Assembly: GCF_002885955.2 (NCBI RefSeq)
Contig: NZ_POQS01000002.1
Location: 973,985-1,037,984 of the forward strand
DNA: 64,000 bases
Direction of reading: 5' to 3'
From: Achromobacter pulmonis
Lineage (GTDB): Bacteria; Pseudomonadota; Gammaproteobacteria; Burkholderiales; Burkholderiaceae_B
Below the pieces are notes generated by a model. It did not search any database. It saw only the letters and a list, made by a program, of their open reading frames with translations, and was not told the DNA's origin. The position numbers and the translations under genes are program-made. Positions 1 through 9,000 of this stretch are shown piece after piece; the stretch's first letter is position 1, and each line of letters begins with the position of its first letter.

Positions 1-426
1 ATGGATGCGGACGTGCCGTTGTTCTGGGACCTGGCATGGCTGGCGGTCTTCGGGCTGCTGCCGTTTTTCCTGGGCTGGCGCGGGCGCTCGGCTGACGGCG
101 GTCCGCCGATGCCGCGGCGCAATATCGCCGCCGGCCTGCTGGTCCTGGCGTTGGGCGGCGCGACGTTGGCCAACCTGTTTCCGCTGCGCGGCGATACCGG
201 CACGACGGTGGTGGCGATGCGTCCCGACGCGCCCGCCGGGGAGCTGCTGCGCGCGCTGGACGGCACCGATGCCCGCATCATCTGGACCGATCGCGCCGGC
301 GGCGTCTGGGTGGTGCAGAATCTGTCATGGCAGGACGGGCTTGCGCTCTACGGATCGGGCGCGCTCTATGTCAGCGGCACGACCTCGCCGGCGGGCTGCG
401 CGGCCTGGATGCAATCGGCGCGATAA
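1..426 (+). CDS. Small two-helix membrane protein, unknown function
   Basis: A 141-residue protein with two hydrophobic stretches (about residues 8-25 and 42-60) followed by a soluble part of about 80 residues. I recognise no family. The soluble part contains a run ending in WTDRAGGVWVVQNLSW that recurs almost unchanged in a truncated copy at 21390-21680, so this is the intact member of a duplicated pair. The ATG sits on the first base of the window, so it may be the real start or the reading frame may continue upstream. The stop is 15 bases before nadE, which suggests co-transcription. The topology suggests an inner-membrane protein with a periplasmic tail; the role is unknown. Confidence 0.6.
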   Translation: MDADVPLFWDLAWLAVFGLLPFFLGWRGRSADGGPPMPRRNIAAGLLVLALGGATLANLFPLRGDTGTTVVAMRPDAPAGELLRALDGTDARIIWTDRAGGVWVVQNLSWQDGLALYGSGALYVSGTTSPAGCAAWMQSAR

Positions 427-440
427 CCGGGAGAACACGA

Positions 441-1295
441 ATGACACCAGCCATGCAGGCGGAAATCGAAGCGCGCCGGGCCGAAATCGCCCGCGGCCTG
501 GGGGTTCGCCCGGACTGCGATATCGACGAAGAGCTGGAACGCAGAATCGTTTTTCTCGCCGACTATCTGCTTGCCGCGCGCATGGACGCCTACGTGATCG
601 GCATCAGCGGAGGCGTGGATTCCCTGGTCGCGGGGCGTATCGCGCAACTTGCGGTATCGCGGCTGCGCTCCTCGGGCCACGTCTGCGCGCTGGTGGCGGC
701 GCGCCTGCCCTACGGGACGCAGAGCGACGAGCAGGACGCGCGGCGCGCGATGGATTTCGTGGCGCCGGACAAGCGCATGACGCTCAATATCCAGCCCGCC
801 GTGGACGCGCAACGCGTTGCGCTGGAGGCGGCCGGCATCGACTATGCGGACGCGCATGCCGAGGACTTCATCGCCGGCAACATCAAGGCGCGCCAGCGCA
901 TGATCGCGCTCTACGCGATCGCCGGCGCCCATAAGGGCCTGGTGGTGGGCACCGATAACGCCGCGGAAGCGCTGACGGGCTTTTTCACCAAGCATGGCGA
1001 CGGCGCGGCCGACGTCATGCCGCTCAGCGGACTGACCAAGCGTTGCGTTCGGGAAATCGGCGCGGCGCTGGGCGCGCCGCCGGACCTCGTCGCCAAGGTT
1101 CCGACCGCGGACCTGGAGACGCTGCGTCCGCAGCATCCTGATGAAGCGGCGCTGGGCTTTGCTTATCGAGAGATCGACGATTTCCTCGAAGGCCGGCCCG
1201 TGTCCCCGGAAGTCGCCCAGCGCCTGGTCTCCCGCTACGACGCCACGGAACACAAGCGCCGTCCGGCCGCGACGCCGCCGTACCTGCGCCATTAG
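441..1295 (+). CDS. nadE: NH3-dependent NAD+ synthetase
   Basis: Catalyses the last step of NAD+ synthesis: ATP-dependent amidation of nicotinic acid adenine dinucleotide with ammonia. The 284-residue protein has the adenylating PP-loop SGGVDS (about residues 54-59) and the second conserved block GTDNAAEALTGFFTKHGDG (about 170-188). Length matches the short, ammonia-using form; no nitrilase/glutaminase domain is present. The start is the ATG at 441, preceded by GGGAGAA; an upstream in-frame ATG at 327 would overlap the preceding gene and lacks a good ribosome-binding site. It ends 13 bases from the convergent cytochrome gene. Confidence 0.95.
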   Translation: MTPAMQAEIEARRAEIARGLGVRPDCDIDEELERRIVFLADYLLAARMDAYVIGISGGVDSLVAGRIAQLAVSRLRSSGHVCALVAARLPYGTQSDEQDARRAMDFVAPDKRMTLNIQPAVDAQRVALEAAGIDYADAHAEDFIAGNIKARQRMIALYAIAGAHKGLVVGTDNAAEALTGFFTKHGDGAADVMPLSGLTKRCVREIGAALGAPPDLVAKVPTADLETLRPQHPDEAALGFAYREIDDFLEGRPVSPEVAQRLVSRYDATEHKRRPAATPPYLRH

Positions 1296-1308
1296 GCCAG
1301 GGGACCGC

Positions 1309-2187
1309 TTATTCCTGCGCCGGCGAGCGGCTTTCGTAGTAGCGGGACAACTGGCCGATTTCCTCGGGGGTCAGGCGCTGCGCGAAGGCGCGCATGGCGC
1401 CCACGTCGTCGTTCTGCCGCTGGCCGGAGCGAAACGCATTCATCTGGTCCACGAAGTACGGCGCGGGCTGCCCCGCCAGCCGGGGCAGCAGCGCGCCCTC
1501 GCCGCGGCCTTGCAGGCCATGGCAATTGGCGCAGGCCGGCAGCGCGCGCGGACCGTCGCCCACCGTGTCCAGGCGGATGGCGGCCTCGTGCCCGCCCGTG
1601 TCCTTGCCGGCCGTCGGGGCGCCTGGCGGCAGGCCGCCGTAATAGCGCGCCAGATGCGCGATTTCTTCATCCGACAGCCCCTTGGCGATCCCGCTCATGA
1701 CCGGATGCTGGCGGCTGCCGTCGCGGAAGTCCCACAACTGCTTGGCGAGGTAGTCCTGGGTCAGTCCCGCCAGATTGGGAAAGGCCCCGCCCAGCGGCGT
1801 GACGCCCGCCTGCCCGTGGCAGGCCACGCAGGCCTGCACTCCCGCCTTGCCCGCCTGCGCCAGTTGCTTGCCGGCGTCGACGTCGGCGCGCTGCAATGCG
1901 GCTTCCCAGGCGGGACGATAGGCCGCGAAGTCCATGGCGCTGCGGCCCGGGACCGGCGCGGCCGGGCGGGGTTGCGCCACCTCGGGCAAGGCCGCGCCCG
2001 GCGCCGCAGCGGGAGCTGCGGCTGCGCGCGGCGCCGCAGCGGGCGCGGCGGGCTGCGCGACGATGGACGGCGCGATCAGGCCGTCGCCGCCCTTGCCATA
2101 CATCTGATAGAAGGCCGCGGCCAGCGTGATCAGCGGCGCGGCCGCGATCAGGCCCAAGGCCACATAGCTGCGTAAAGGCATGCCCAT
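1309..2187 (-). CDS. Dihaem cytochrome c subunit of membrane-bound dehydrogenase
   Basis: A 292-residue c-type cytochrome with an N-terminal hydrophobic helix (about 8-26) acting as signal/anchor, an Ala/Pro-rich linker (about 40-80) and two haem motifs, CVACH and CANCH, each followed by a cytochrome c class I fold. It is the last gene of the minus-strand trio with a GMC flavoprotein (22-base gap) and a Tat-exported small subunit, the usual order of gluconate 2-dehydrogenase-type complexes. It should pass electrons from the flavoprotein to quinone or oxidase in the periplasm. Cytochrome subunits of characterised gluconate dehydrogenases have three haems; only two CXXCH motifs are present here. 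Confidence 0.85.
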   Translation of the reverse strand: MGMPLRSYVALGLIAAAPLITLAAAFYQMYGKGGDGLIAPSIVAQPAAPAAAPRAAAAPAAAPGAALPEVAQPRPAAPVPGRSAMDFAAYRPAWEAALQRADVDAGKQLAQAGKAGVQACVACHGQAGVTPLGGAFPNLAGLTQDYLAKQLWDFRDGSRQHPVMSGIAKGLSDEEIAHLARYYGGLPPGAPTAGKDTGGHEAAIRLDTVGDGPRALPACANCHGLQGRGEGALLPRLAGQPAPYFVDQMNAFRSGQRQNDDVGAMRAFAQRLTPEEIGQLSRYYESRSPAQE

Positions 2188-2209
2188 GATGTCACCCCGG
2201 CTGCGTCGC

Positions 2210-3979
2210 TCACGTCACCAGGGGGCCTGGCGACTTCAGGTAATCGGACTTGATCTTTTCCACGATCCAATAGGCCGTGGCGCCGACCGTGCCCGTGGGG
2301 TTGTAGCCGGAGTTCTGCGGAAACAGCGCCGCGCCCGTCACGAACACGTTGGGCACGTCCCATACCTGGCCGTAACGGTTCACCACGCTGGTGCGGGGAT
2401 CGGCGCCCATGGCCGCCCCGCCGGTGAGATGCGTGGACTGGTACGCCGCGGCCGTGAAGGGCCGCTTGCGCGGTCCCGGCTCGGTGCGCTGCACGCCTTT
2501 CATGGCGCGGCCGATTTCGTCGCCCCGTTCGGTCAGGAAGGCCGACATGCGGATATCGTTGTCGGGCAGGTCGTAGGTGATGCGCAGCAGCGGCAGGCCC
2601 CAGGCGTCCTTGTAGGTAGGGTCCAGGCTCAGGTAGCCGCCGCGCGTGGGTTGCGCCGCGCCGGTGATGGTGATCGAGGCCGAGTGGTTGTAGTAGCGCC
2701 GCAGCGCCTGTTTCCAGGCGCTGCCCCAGGCGGCCGTGCCCTTGGGCACCGGGTGATAGCCTATCGGCGCGCCGCTGACCACCTGGATCTGCAGATAGCC
2801 GCCGCCCACGAATCCCAGCGGCCCATGATCGAAATTGTCGGCGCTGAAGTCGTCCATGGTCACCGCCACCGCGCCCGCGCCCATGAAGGGATTGATATTG
2901 AAGGATTCGTCGAAGAAGAGATTGACGCCCGATGTGGTCTGGTGCGTGTAGTTGCGCCCCACCACGCCGGTGTTGCGTACCGGGTCGTAAGGCTCGCCGA
3001 TGCCGGAAAGCAGCAGCAGGCGCACGTTGTTGATGCCGAACGCGCACAGCACCACCGCCTCGGCCGGCTGGAACACCTCGGCGCCCGCGCCGTCCACGTA
3101 GGTCACGCCGCGCGCCCGCTTGCGGTCCGCGGTCAGCTCCACCCGCAGCACGTGGGCGCCGGTGCGCAGCTCGAAGTTCTCCAGCTTCAGCGCCACCGGC
3201 AGCACGCAGACCTGCGGCGAGGCCTTGGCGTAGTGCTCGCAGCCGAAGTTGGAACAGAATCCGCAGTACACGCAGGCGCTCATCTGCAGCCCCTCGCTGT
3301 TCACATAGGGCCGCGTGCACAGCGCGGACGGCTGCACATAAGGGTGGTAGCCCAGGCCGCGCGCCGCCTCGCCGAACAGGGCCGGCGCGTACGGCACTTT
3401 CATGGGGGGGTTGGGATAGGGACGCGAGCGCCACGGCTCGAAGGGATTGCCGCCCTCTTGCTTGCGGCCCTTGATGTTGCCCGCCTGGCCCGAGGCGCCT
3501 ATCAGGTAGTCGAAGCGGTCGAAGTACGGTTCCAGCTCTTCGTAGCTCAGCGGCCAGTCCTGGCAGGTCAGGTCCTCGTCGAAGATGCCGGCGCCGTAGC
3601 GCTCGGTGTAGTGGCTGCGCATATTGAAGTCGGTCGGATCGAACCGGTAGTACGCCCCCGACCAATGATTGCCCGCGCCGCCCAGGTGCGTTCCGGGATA
3701 GGCGAACTGCCAGCGCCGCATGGGCAGGGCGATCTGCCCGCCGTGGTTGCGGAAGGTGAACGTTTCGCTGGCGGTGTTCTGGTGCAGCGCATGCCTGCGC
3801 GTGTACTTGAGCTCGTCGTGGACGTTGGGCCCCTGGAAATCCGGCGACGGCCAGCGCGGCTCGCCGCGCTCCAGCACCACCACCCGCTGGCCGGCCGCGG
3901 CCAGCTCCTTGCCGATGATGGAGCCGGTCCAGCCGGCCCCGATGATGGCCACGTCCACCGCCGGCATGGTCTTAGCCAT
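2210..3979 (-). CDS. GMC-family flavoprotein dehydrogenase, large subunit
   Basis: A 589-residue FAD enzyme of the glucose-methanol-choline family. The N-terminal dinucleotide fold reads IIGAGWTGSIIGKEL (about 10-24). The C-terminal catalytic region contains THLTGGAAMG and NPTGTVGATAY, supplying the usual His/Asn pair. It resembles the flavoprotein of gluconate/2-ketogluconate or sorbitol dehydrogenase; the substrate cannot be fixed from sequence. The start at 3979 has GGGAGG upstream and overlaps the end of the small-subunit gene by 8 bases, indicating translational coupling. It has no signal peptide of its own, consistent with export piggy-backed on the Tat signal of the partner. Confidence 0.88.
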   Translation of the reverse strand: MAKTMPAVDVAIIGAGWTGSIIGKELAAAGQRVVVLERGEPRWPSPDFQGPNVHDELKYTRRHALHQNTASETFTFRNHGGQIALPMRRWQFAYPGTHLGGAGNHWSGAYYRFDPTDFNMRSHYTERYGAGIFDEDLTCQDWPLSYEELEPYFDRFDYLIGASGQAGNIKGRKQEGGNPFEPWRSRPYPNPPMKVPYAPALFGEAARGLGYHPYVQPSALCTRPYVNSEGLQMSACVYCGFCSNFGCEHYAKASPQVCVLPVALKLENFELRTGAHVLRVELTADRKRARGVTYVDGAGAEVFQPAEAVVLCAFGINNVRLLLLSGIGEPYDPVRNTGVVGRNYTHQTTSGVNLFFDESFNINPFMGAGAVAVTMDDFSADNFDHGPLGFVGGGYLQIQVVSGAPIGYHPVPKGTAAWGSAWKQALRRYYNHSASITITGAAQPTRGGYLSLDPTYKDAWGLPLLRITYDLPDNDIRMSAFLTERGDEIGRAMKGVQRTEPGPRKRPFTAAAYQSTHLTGGAAMGADPRTSVVNRYGQVWDVPNVFVTGAALFPQNSGYNPTGTVGATAYWIVEKIKSDYLKSPGPLVT

Positions 3980-4784
3980 GGCCGCCTCCCGGTTTGTGTG
4001 GGGTTTCGCCGGCCGGCGCGGCATGGTGCCCGCGGGCCTGCGCAATGGAAACCGGCGTGCCGCGCCAGGCCACGCCATGCCGCTCGATGTCGTTGGAGAA
4101 ACTTGCGTACGCGCCCGGAAAACCCACCAGCTTCCAGCCGATCATGTTCCTGTTGCCGCCATAAAGCGGGTCGCTGAAGAAGCCCTCCGTCGTGCCTTCC
4201 AGCAAAGCCTGGAAGAACACCTGCGCCGGCAGCGGATCGAAATCGAGTTCGCCTTTCTGCATGGCTGCGAGCCAGGCGTCCTGCCGCTCGGCGCCGAGCT
4301 CGTCGTAGCCCTTGCCCTCCTTTTTGCGCACCGCGGCGTCGAACGCGGCGAGGCCGCGGCGGTACATCTCGGCGGGCGTGAAGGAAAGCTGATAGCCCTG
4401 CTCCGGCGTGCCTTCCTGGAACGGCCCCTGCCGGTACAAATGATCGCCCGCGCCCCACGCGCCGGCCAATTGGCCGTCCAGGAATACGGTTACGCCCGCC
4501 TCCTTGGCGCCCGGGCCCAGGTCGTCGGCCGGAATCAGGCGGGCGGCGATGGCGTCCATGAGCGCTGCTTCCTGCGCGTTGAAAAACCGCAGGGGCGCCG
4601 GCTGCGCGGCGTCGGCCGCCTGCGCGGGCTGCGCCGCCTGCGCGACGGTCTGCGCCCCCGACACGGCCAGCGCGCCGGGCACCCCCAGCGCAAGCGCCTT
4701 CAGGACGCTGCGGCGTCCCGGCGCGGCGGGATTGTCGTCGGCGGCTACGCCGGCGGAAGGAACGACAGGCTGATCACCGTTCAT
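3972..4784 (-). CDS. Gluconate 2-dehydrogenase subunit 3-like protein (Tat signal)
   Basis: A 270-residue small subunit of the flavoprotein/cytochrome complex. The N-terminus carries a twin-arginine signal, GRRSVLKALALG (about 23-34), then an Ala-rich cleavage region. The mature part contains the subunit 3 core: FNAQEAALMDAIAARLIPADD, then the FFSDPLYGGNRNMIGWKLVGFPG segment typical of the family. It is first in the operon and probably carries the folded flavoprotein through Tat. No close promoter sequence is convincing in the 96-base gap to the divergent gene at 4881. Confidence 0.88.
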   Translation of the reverse strand: MNGDQPVVPSAGVAADDNPAAPGRRSVLKALALGVPGALAVSGAQTVAQAAQPAQAADAAQPAPLRFFNAQEAALMDAIAARLIPADDLGPGAKEAGVTVFLDGQLAGAWGAGDHLYRQGPFQEGTPEQGYQLSFTPAEMYRRGLAAFDAAVRKKEGKGYDELGAERQDAWLAAMQKGELDFDPLPAQVFFQALLEGTTEGFFSDPLYGGNRNMIGWKLVGFPGAYASFSNDIERHGVAWRGTPVSIAQARGHHAAPAGETPHKPGGGHG

Positions 4785-4880
4785 ACCGTGCTCCTGCTTG
4801 GACTCGCGACGGCTACAGCAAGCGTCGGGCCCGGCACGGCATTTGCACTGGCAACACGCAATACCCGCGCAGGAGATCCC

Positions 4881-5234
4881 ATGTCAGCCAGATCCGCCAC
4901 CTTATTCGCGACAGCCATGCTCGTGCTGGGAGGATCGGCCGCGCTGGCCGCCCCCGCGGGCCCCCCGCCGAAGGAACGGCCGCCCTCCTCCGCCGACGGC
5001 GATACCGGCAAGCGCCAGCGCGGCGAAGGGAAAACCGAGCAGGAACGGAAAAAATTACCTCCCGCGCAATCCTCCGAGCAATCCACGCGCGGGCGCGACC
5101 GCGCCGAGCAAGGCGGCACGGACGCGCGCGGCAGCCAGGGTTCCTCCGGCGCGACCACGGGTTCGACCGGCCAGGGCGGCTCGCCCGGCTCCGGCGCATC
5201 CTCGGGCTCGGGCGGCACGGCGGACCAGCGTTGA
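4881..5234 (+). CDS. Secreted low-complexity protein, unknown function
   Basis: A 117-residue protein. The first 23 residues form a signal peptide ending ALA-AP. The mature part is of low complexity: a Pro/Lys-rich first half and a Gly/Ser/Thr-rich second half (about 75-117) with no predicted fold. The start at 4881 has AGGAGA upstream, and the signal peptide supports the frame. I do not recognise a family; a periplasmic or surface linker-like role is only a guess. It is followed after 90 bases by galU. Confidence 0.6.
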   Translation: MSARSATLFATAMLVLGGSAALAAPAGPPPKERPPSSADGDTGKRQRGEGKTEQERKKLPPAQSSEQSTRGRDRAEQGGTDARGSQGSSGATTGSTGQGGSPGSGASSGSGGTADQR

Positions 5235-5324
5235 GCGCCGCCAGCCGCCGGCCGGGTACGTCGATTGCTATCGGCGTGCGCGTCGCCCTCTCAGTCAGGG
5301 CAACCAACAACAAAGGGGCATTGC

Positions 5325-6158
5325 ATGCATCCGATCAGAAAAGCCGTATTCCCTGTCGCGGGTCTGGGCACCCGTTTTCTACCCGCCACCAAAGCCATGC
5401 CGAAAGAGATGCTGCCCATCGTGGACCGGCCTCTCATCCAGTACGCGGTCGAAGAAGCGATCGCGTCCGGCATCAATGAACTGATCTTCGTCACCGGCCG
5501 CAACAAGCGCGCCATCGAGGACCATTTCGACCGCGTGCCCGAACTGGAACGCGACCTGGAACTGAAAAACAAGAATGCCTTGCTCCAGAGCGTGCGCAAC
5601 GTCGTCCCCGACAGCGTCAAATGCGTCTATACACGCCAGCCCGCCGCCCTGGGCCTGGGCCACGCCGTGCTCTGCGCGGCGTCGCTGGTGGGCGCGGAGC
5701 CGTTCGCGGTGCTGCTGGCCGACGACATGATCGACGCCGACGTCCCCGTCATCGGCGAAATGACGAAGGTGGCGCGGGAATACGGCGGCAGCGTCGTGGC
5801 GGTCCAGCAGATCCCCAAGGCCAATTCGGCCCAGTACGGAATCGTGTCCGGCAGCCCGAAAGCGCAGGGCGTGATGCGGCTGAGCGGCATCGTCGAAAAA
5901 CCCAGGCCCGAAGACGCCCCGACCGACCTGGCGGTGGTCGGGCGCTACATTCTCGAGCCCGAGATCTTCGGCATTCTCGAAGCCACGCAGGCCGGCGTCG
6001 GCGGCGAGATCCAGCTCACGGACGCCATCGCCGCGCTGCTGCGGTCGCGCAAGGTCTTCGGCTACGAATACGAGGGCACGCGCTACGACTGCGGCAGCAA
6101 GGAAGGCTTTTACCGGGCCACCATGGAGATCGGGCGCAAGTACCACGGGCTGGGCTGA
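5325..6158 (+). CDS. galU: UTP-glucose-1-phosphate uridylyltransferase
   Basis: Makes UDP-glucose from UTP and glucose-1-phosphate in the cytoplasm, feeding LPS, capsule and trehalose synthesis. The 277-residue protein has the nucleotidyltransferase signature [19 protein letters not shown] (about 14-32), the LADDMID metal-binding block (about 132-138), and the C-terminal YDCGSKEGF motif. Length is typical. The start is the ATG at 5325 with AAAGGGG upstream; longer in-frame starts lie in non-conserved sequence. Confidence 0.95.
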   Translation: MHPIRKAVFPVAGLGTRFLPATKAMPKEMLPIVDRPLIQYAVEEAIASGINELIFVTGRNKRAIEDHFDRVPELERDLELKNKNALLQSVRNVVPDSVKCVYTRQPAALGLGHAVLCAASLVGAEPFAVLLADDMIDADVPVIGEMTKVAREYGGSVVAVQQIPKANSAQYGIVSGSPKAQGVMRLSGIVEKPRPEDAPTDLAVVGRYILEPEIFGILEATQAGVGGEIQLTDAIAALLRSRKVFGYEYEGTRYDCGSKEGFYRATMEIGRKYHGLG

Positions 6159-6205
6159 CGCCGCGGACGGCGGCCGGGTGGAAGAGCAGGCCCAAGCGAG
6201 GCTAC

Positions 6206-6293
6206 GTCTTGAACATGTCCATCATCTGGCGCAACACGAGCCTGGCATCTCCCAGCGGGGCGAAGTCCAGCGGGTAGTCCTTGTTCAAGTCGA
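6206..6293 (-). pseudogene. Remnant of a ThDP-dependent enzyme gene
   Basis: An 88-base stretch that matches 15925-16012, inside the intact ThDP-enzyme gene at 15249-16955, with 7 mismatches by eye (about 92% identity). On the minus strand it encodes DLNKDYPLD...LGDARLVLRQMMDMFKT, the linker between the central and C-terminal domains. Sequence on both sides is unrelated to that gene, so this is a gene fragment, not a small gene. It lies between galU and the TetR regulator. Confidence 0.75.
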
Positions 6294-6374
6294 AGCGCGT
6301 TCCGCAAGATTTTGGGCGCATAGTCCAGTAGACTCTCTAGCAGACTCGGAAAATACACACTGGCTTGCCCGACA

Positions 6375-7106
6375 ATGGCGGCGAATCCCGCACCACGCAA
6401 ATCTCCCCGCAAAAAACCCTCCCCCGCACGCCAGCCTGGCGTTGCACGGGCAAACGCCCGGCGCGACGGCGATGAGACGCGCGAGCGCATGCTGGACGCA
6501 GCGGAAGCACTGTTTGCCGCCCATGGATTCCACGGGACGTCCATGCGCGATGTGGCCGTGGCCATGGGCTGCGGGATTGCGCTGGTGACCTACCACTTCG
6601 GCACCAAGGACGTGCTGTTCAGCACAGTCATCAAGCGGCGCGCGGCCTATATGGCGCAAGAACGCATCCAGGCCCTGGACGCGGCCCGGGCCCGAGCCGC
6701 GGCCCGGGGCAAGCCGGTGCCCGTGGAAGACATCGTCTCGGGCTATGTGTGGCCGTTCGTGGAGCGCAGCGCGGCGGGCGGCAAGGGCTGGAAGAACTAT
6801 TCGCTGTTCATCGCACGGCACGCGAACTCGCCGGAGTTCGCCCAAGTCATCGACCAGCACTACGACCCGGTCGCGCGGCAGTACCTGGACGAGCTGGAGC
6901 GCACCTTCCCCACCATGCCGCAGAAGGACCTTTACTACGCGTTCAGCCTCATGGTGGGCGGCATGGTCTCCATCGTCGCGGAACCGGGCCGCGTGGAGAA
7001 CCTGTCGGCCGGCCTGATCAAGGCCAGCGACGTAGAGGCCGCGTTCAAGAGAATGCTGCCTTTCTTCAGCGCGGGGTTCAAGGCGCTGGTTCCACCTTCG
7101 CCCTGA
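6375..7106 (+). CDS. TetR/AcrR-family transcriptional regulator
   Basis: A 243-residue regulator. After a basic, Pro-rich N-terminal extension (about 1-32), the TetR helix-turn-helix spans about 33-80 (TRERMLDAAEALFAAHGFHGTSMRDVAVAMGCGIALVTYHFGTKDVLF). The C-terminal ligand domain is of the TetR_C type. It stands between galU and a convergent oxidoreductase gene, so its target is unclear. The 80 bases before it contain a short inverted repeat (AGTC and GACT at 6322-6334) that could be an operator, but this is weak. Confidence 0.85.
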   Translation: MAANPAPRKSPRKKPSPARQPGVARANARRDGDETRERMLDAAEALFAAHGFHGTSMRDVAVAMGCGIALVTYHFGTKDVLFSTVIKRRAAYMAQERIQALDAARARAAARGKPVPVEDIVSGYVWPFVERSAAGGKGWKNYSLFIARHANSPEFAQVIDQHYDPVARQYLDELERTFPTMPQKDLYYAFSLMVGGMVSIVAEPGRVENLSAGLIKASDVEAAFKRMLPFFSAGFKALVPPSP

Positions 7107-7134
7107 CCGGCCTCGACGGTCGCTTGAGGCCGCG

Positions 7135-7998
7135 CTACGCCAGGCCGGCCGCCCGTTGCGCGCAACGGATGACGGCCGCGTAGTCCGCGTCCGCATCTCC
7201 GTGCGCCGCCGCCGACTGCAGGGACTGCAACGTCATCGCGGTCTGCGGCAGCGCCACCTGCAGGCGCTCGGCCTCGGCCAGGATCAGCTTTACGTCCTTG
7301 GCCATCTGGGACACGGTGAAGGTGGGGCTGTAGTCCCGCGTCACCAATTGGGCGGACTTCGCCTTGAGAATGGGAGACGCCACCGCGCTGTGGGTCAGCA
7401 CTTCCCACATGTCTTCCCAGCGCAGGCCGCCCTTGGCGCCCAGGGCGAGCGACTCGGCCAGCATGGCGCTGGTCTGCGCGATCATCAGGTTGACCACCAG
7501 CTTCATGAGCCGCGCCTCTTCGGCCTCTCCCAGCCAGTATTGGCCTGGGCCGAACAGCTTGAAGAGCGGCAGCATGCGCTCGTAGGCGTCCCGCGGGCCC
7601 GACACCAGCAGCGTCAACTGCGCAGCCTCGGCCATGACGTTGTTGCCGGACACGGCGGCGCGCAAATAGACGATCTGGCTTTCGCGCAGCAGCCCGGCCA
7701 CGCGGGCGGACATCTCGGGCGAGACCGTGCTGGTGTCGATGTATAGGGCTCCGGGCCGGGCAAGGCGCGCCACGTCCTGCGCCACCTGCCAAAAGGCGCC
7801 GTCATGCGGCAGCGATGACAGCAGCACCTCGGCCCCCGCCATCGCCGCCGCCCCCTGCGCCGCCGTCATGCCCAGCGCGACGGCCGCTTGCAGTCGGCTG
7901 GCGTCCAGGTCCTCGACGCTCAGGGCATGGCCCGCCGCCGCCAGATGTTTGCCCATCGGCAGGCCCATTTTTCCGGCCCCGATCAGATGAATCTTCAT
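7135..7998 (-). CDS. NAD(P)-dependent beta-hydroxyacid dehydrogenase
   Basis: A 287-residue member of the 3-hydroxyisobutyrate/6-phosphogluconate dehydrogenase family. It shows the nucleotide-binding GAGKMGLPMGKHL (about 6-18), the substrate-binding DTSTVSP (about 89-95) and the catalytic Lys in RLMKLVVNLMIAQ. It should oxidise a beta-hydroxyacid or reduce a semialdehyde. It is the last gene of the minus-strand catabolic cluster 13081-7135, and 14 bases separate it from the Bug receptor upstream. The start at 7998 gives the canonical MKIHLIGAGKMG opening. Confidence 0.87.
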   Translation of the reverse strand: MKIHLIGAGKMGLPMGKHLAAAGHALSVEDLDASRLQAAVALGMTAAQGAAAMAGAEVLLSSLPHDGAFWQVAQDVARLARPGALYIDTSTVSPEMSARVAGLLRESQIVYLRAAVSGNNVMAEAAQLTLLVSGPRDAYERMLPLFKLFGPGQYWLGEAEEARLMKLVVNLMIAQTSAMLAESLALGAKGGLRWEDMWEVLTHSAVASPILKAKSAQLVTRDYSPTFTVSQMAKDVKLILAEAERLQVALPQTAMTLQSLQSAAAHGDADADYAAVIRCAQRAAGLA

Positions 7999-8012
7999 GG
8001 CGCGCGTCTCCC

Positions 8013-8972
8013 TCACTCGGCTTCGATGCCCAGCTCGGGCAGCACCTTGCGGAAGCGCGCGACGTCGGCTTCCAGGGCCTTGGCGAACTGCTCCGGCGTC
8101 ATCAGCACCAGTTGGGCCTGGCTCAGCTTGAGGTAGTCCTGGAACACGGGTTGTCTGGCCGCTTCGGAAAATTGCTTGTACAGGGCCTGCGCCTGCTCGG
8201 GCGGCATGCCGCGCGGGGCCAGCACGCCGGACCATGCCGGCACGTCCACGTCCTCGTAGCCCAGTTCGCGAAAGGTGGGAACCCCGGGGAAGTTGGGGTC
8301 CGGCGCTTCCGACGAGATCGCCAGGGCGCGCACGCGCCCATCCTTGATCAGGGGCAGCGCCGTGGACGCGCCCATGAAGACCATGTTCACGTGACCGCCC
8401 AGGAAGTCGGATACGGGCGATTTGTACGGCACATGCAACAGCTTCAGATCGGCCGCGCGGGCGAACAGCGCGCCGATCACATGGGTGGTGTTGCCTATGC
8501 CGAACGAGCCGTAGCTGATCTGGTTGGGCCGCGCCTTGGCCGCGGCGATCAGGTCCTGGACGGTCTTGTAAGGCGAGTCCGCCTGAACCAGCAGGACGAA
8601 GCCGGACGACTTGCTCACGATGGTGATGGGCGTGAAGTCCTTGACCGGGTCGTACGGCAGGTTCTTGTACAGGCCCGCGTTGGTGGCATGGCCGGCCGTG
8701 GTGAACAGCAGGGTCGCGCCGTCCGGCGCGGCGCGGGCCACTTCGGTGGTGGCGATGCGTCCGCCGGCGCCGGCCTTGTTCTCGACGATCACGCTCTTGC
8801 CGCTGACCTTGGCCATGCCTTCGGCCAGCGCGCGGGCCGACGAATCGAATGGATTACCCGCGCCCACCGGCACGATGATCCGGGTGAGATTGGACTCGGC
8901 GTGCGCCGCTGCGGGCAGTATCGCTGCGGCCAGCGCCGCCAGCGCGAACATGCGGGAAATGATTTTCAACAT
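8013..8972 (-). CDS. Bug/TctC-family periplasmic solute receptor
   Basis: A 319-residue tripartite-tricarboxylate-type binding protein. A signal peptide (about 1-25, ending AHA) is followed by RIIVPVGAGNPFDSSARALAE and IVENKAGAGGRI, the conserved ligand-binding beta-strand/helix blocks of Bug proteins. No TctA/TctB membrane genes are nearby. Its place in the hydroxyquinol-type cluster suggests that it captures the pathway substrate or signals its presence. The start at 8972 has GGAG upstream. Confidence 0.9.
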   Translation of the reverse strand: MLKIISRMFALAALAAAILPAAAHAESNLTRIIVPVGAGNPFDSSARALAEGMAKVSGKSVIVENKAGAGGRIATTEVARAAPDGATLLFTTAGHATNAGLYKNLPYDPVKDFTPITIVSKSSGFVLLVQADSPYKTVQDLIAAAKARPNQISYGSFGIGNTTHVIGALFARAADLKLLHVPYKSPVSDFLGGHVNMVFMGASTALPLIKDGRVRALAISSEAPDPNFPGVPTFRELGYEDVDVPAWSGVLAPRGMPPEQAQALYKQFSEAARQPVFQDYLKLSQAQLVLMTPEQFAKALEADVARFRKVLPELGIEAE

Positions 8973-9000
8973 GGTGGGTCTCCTCTCATCGATCACGGAT

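Noticed and set aside
2180..4177. Long plus-strand open frame opposite the GMC flavoprotein gene.
   Set aside because: Antisense shadow: skewed composition, no ribosome-binding site, no recognisable domain, while the minus strand has complete GMC motifs.
6178..6588. A plus-strand small gene across the galU-TetR gap.
   Set aside because: The frame runs through the minus-strand ThDP-enzyme remnant and the TetR start; it has no ribosome-binding site or conserved domain.
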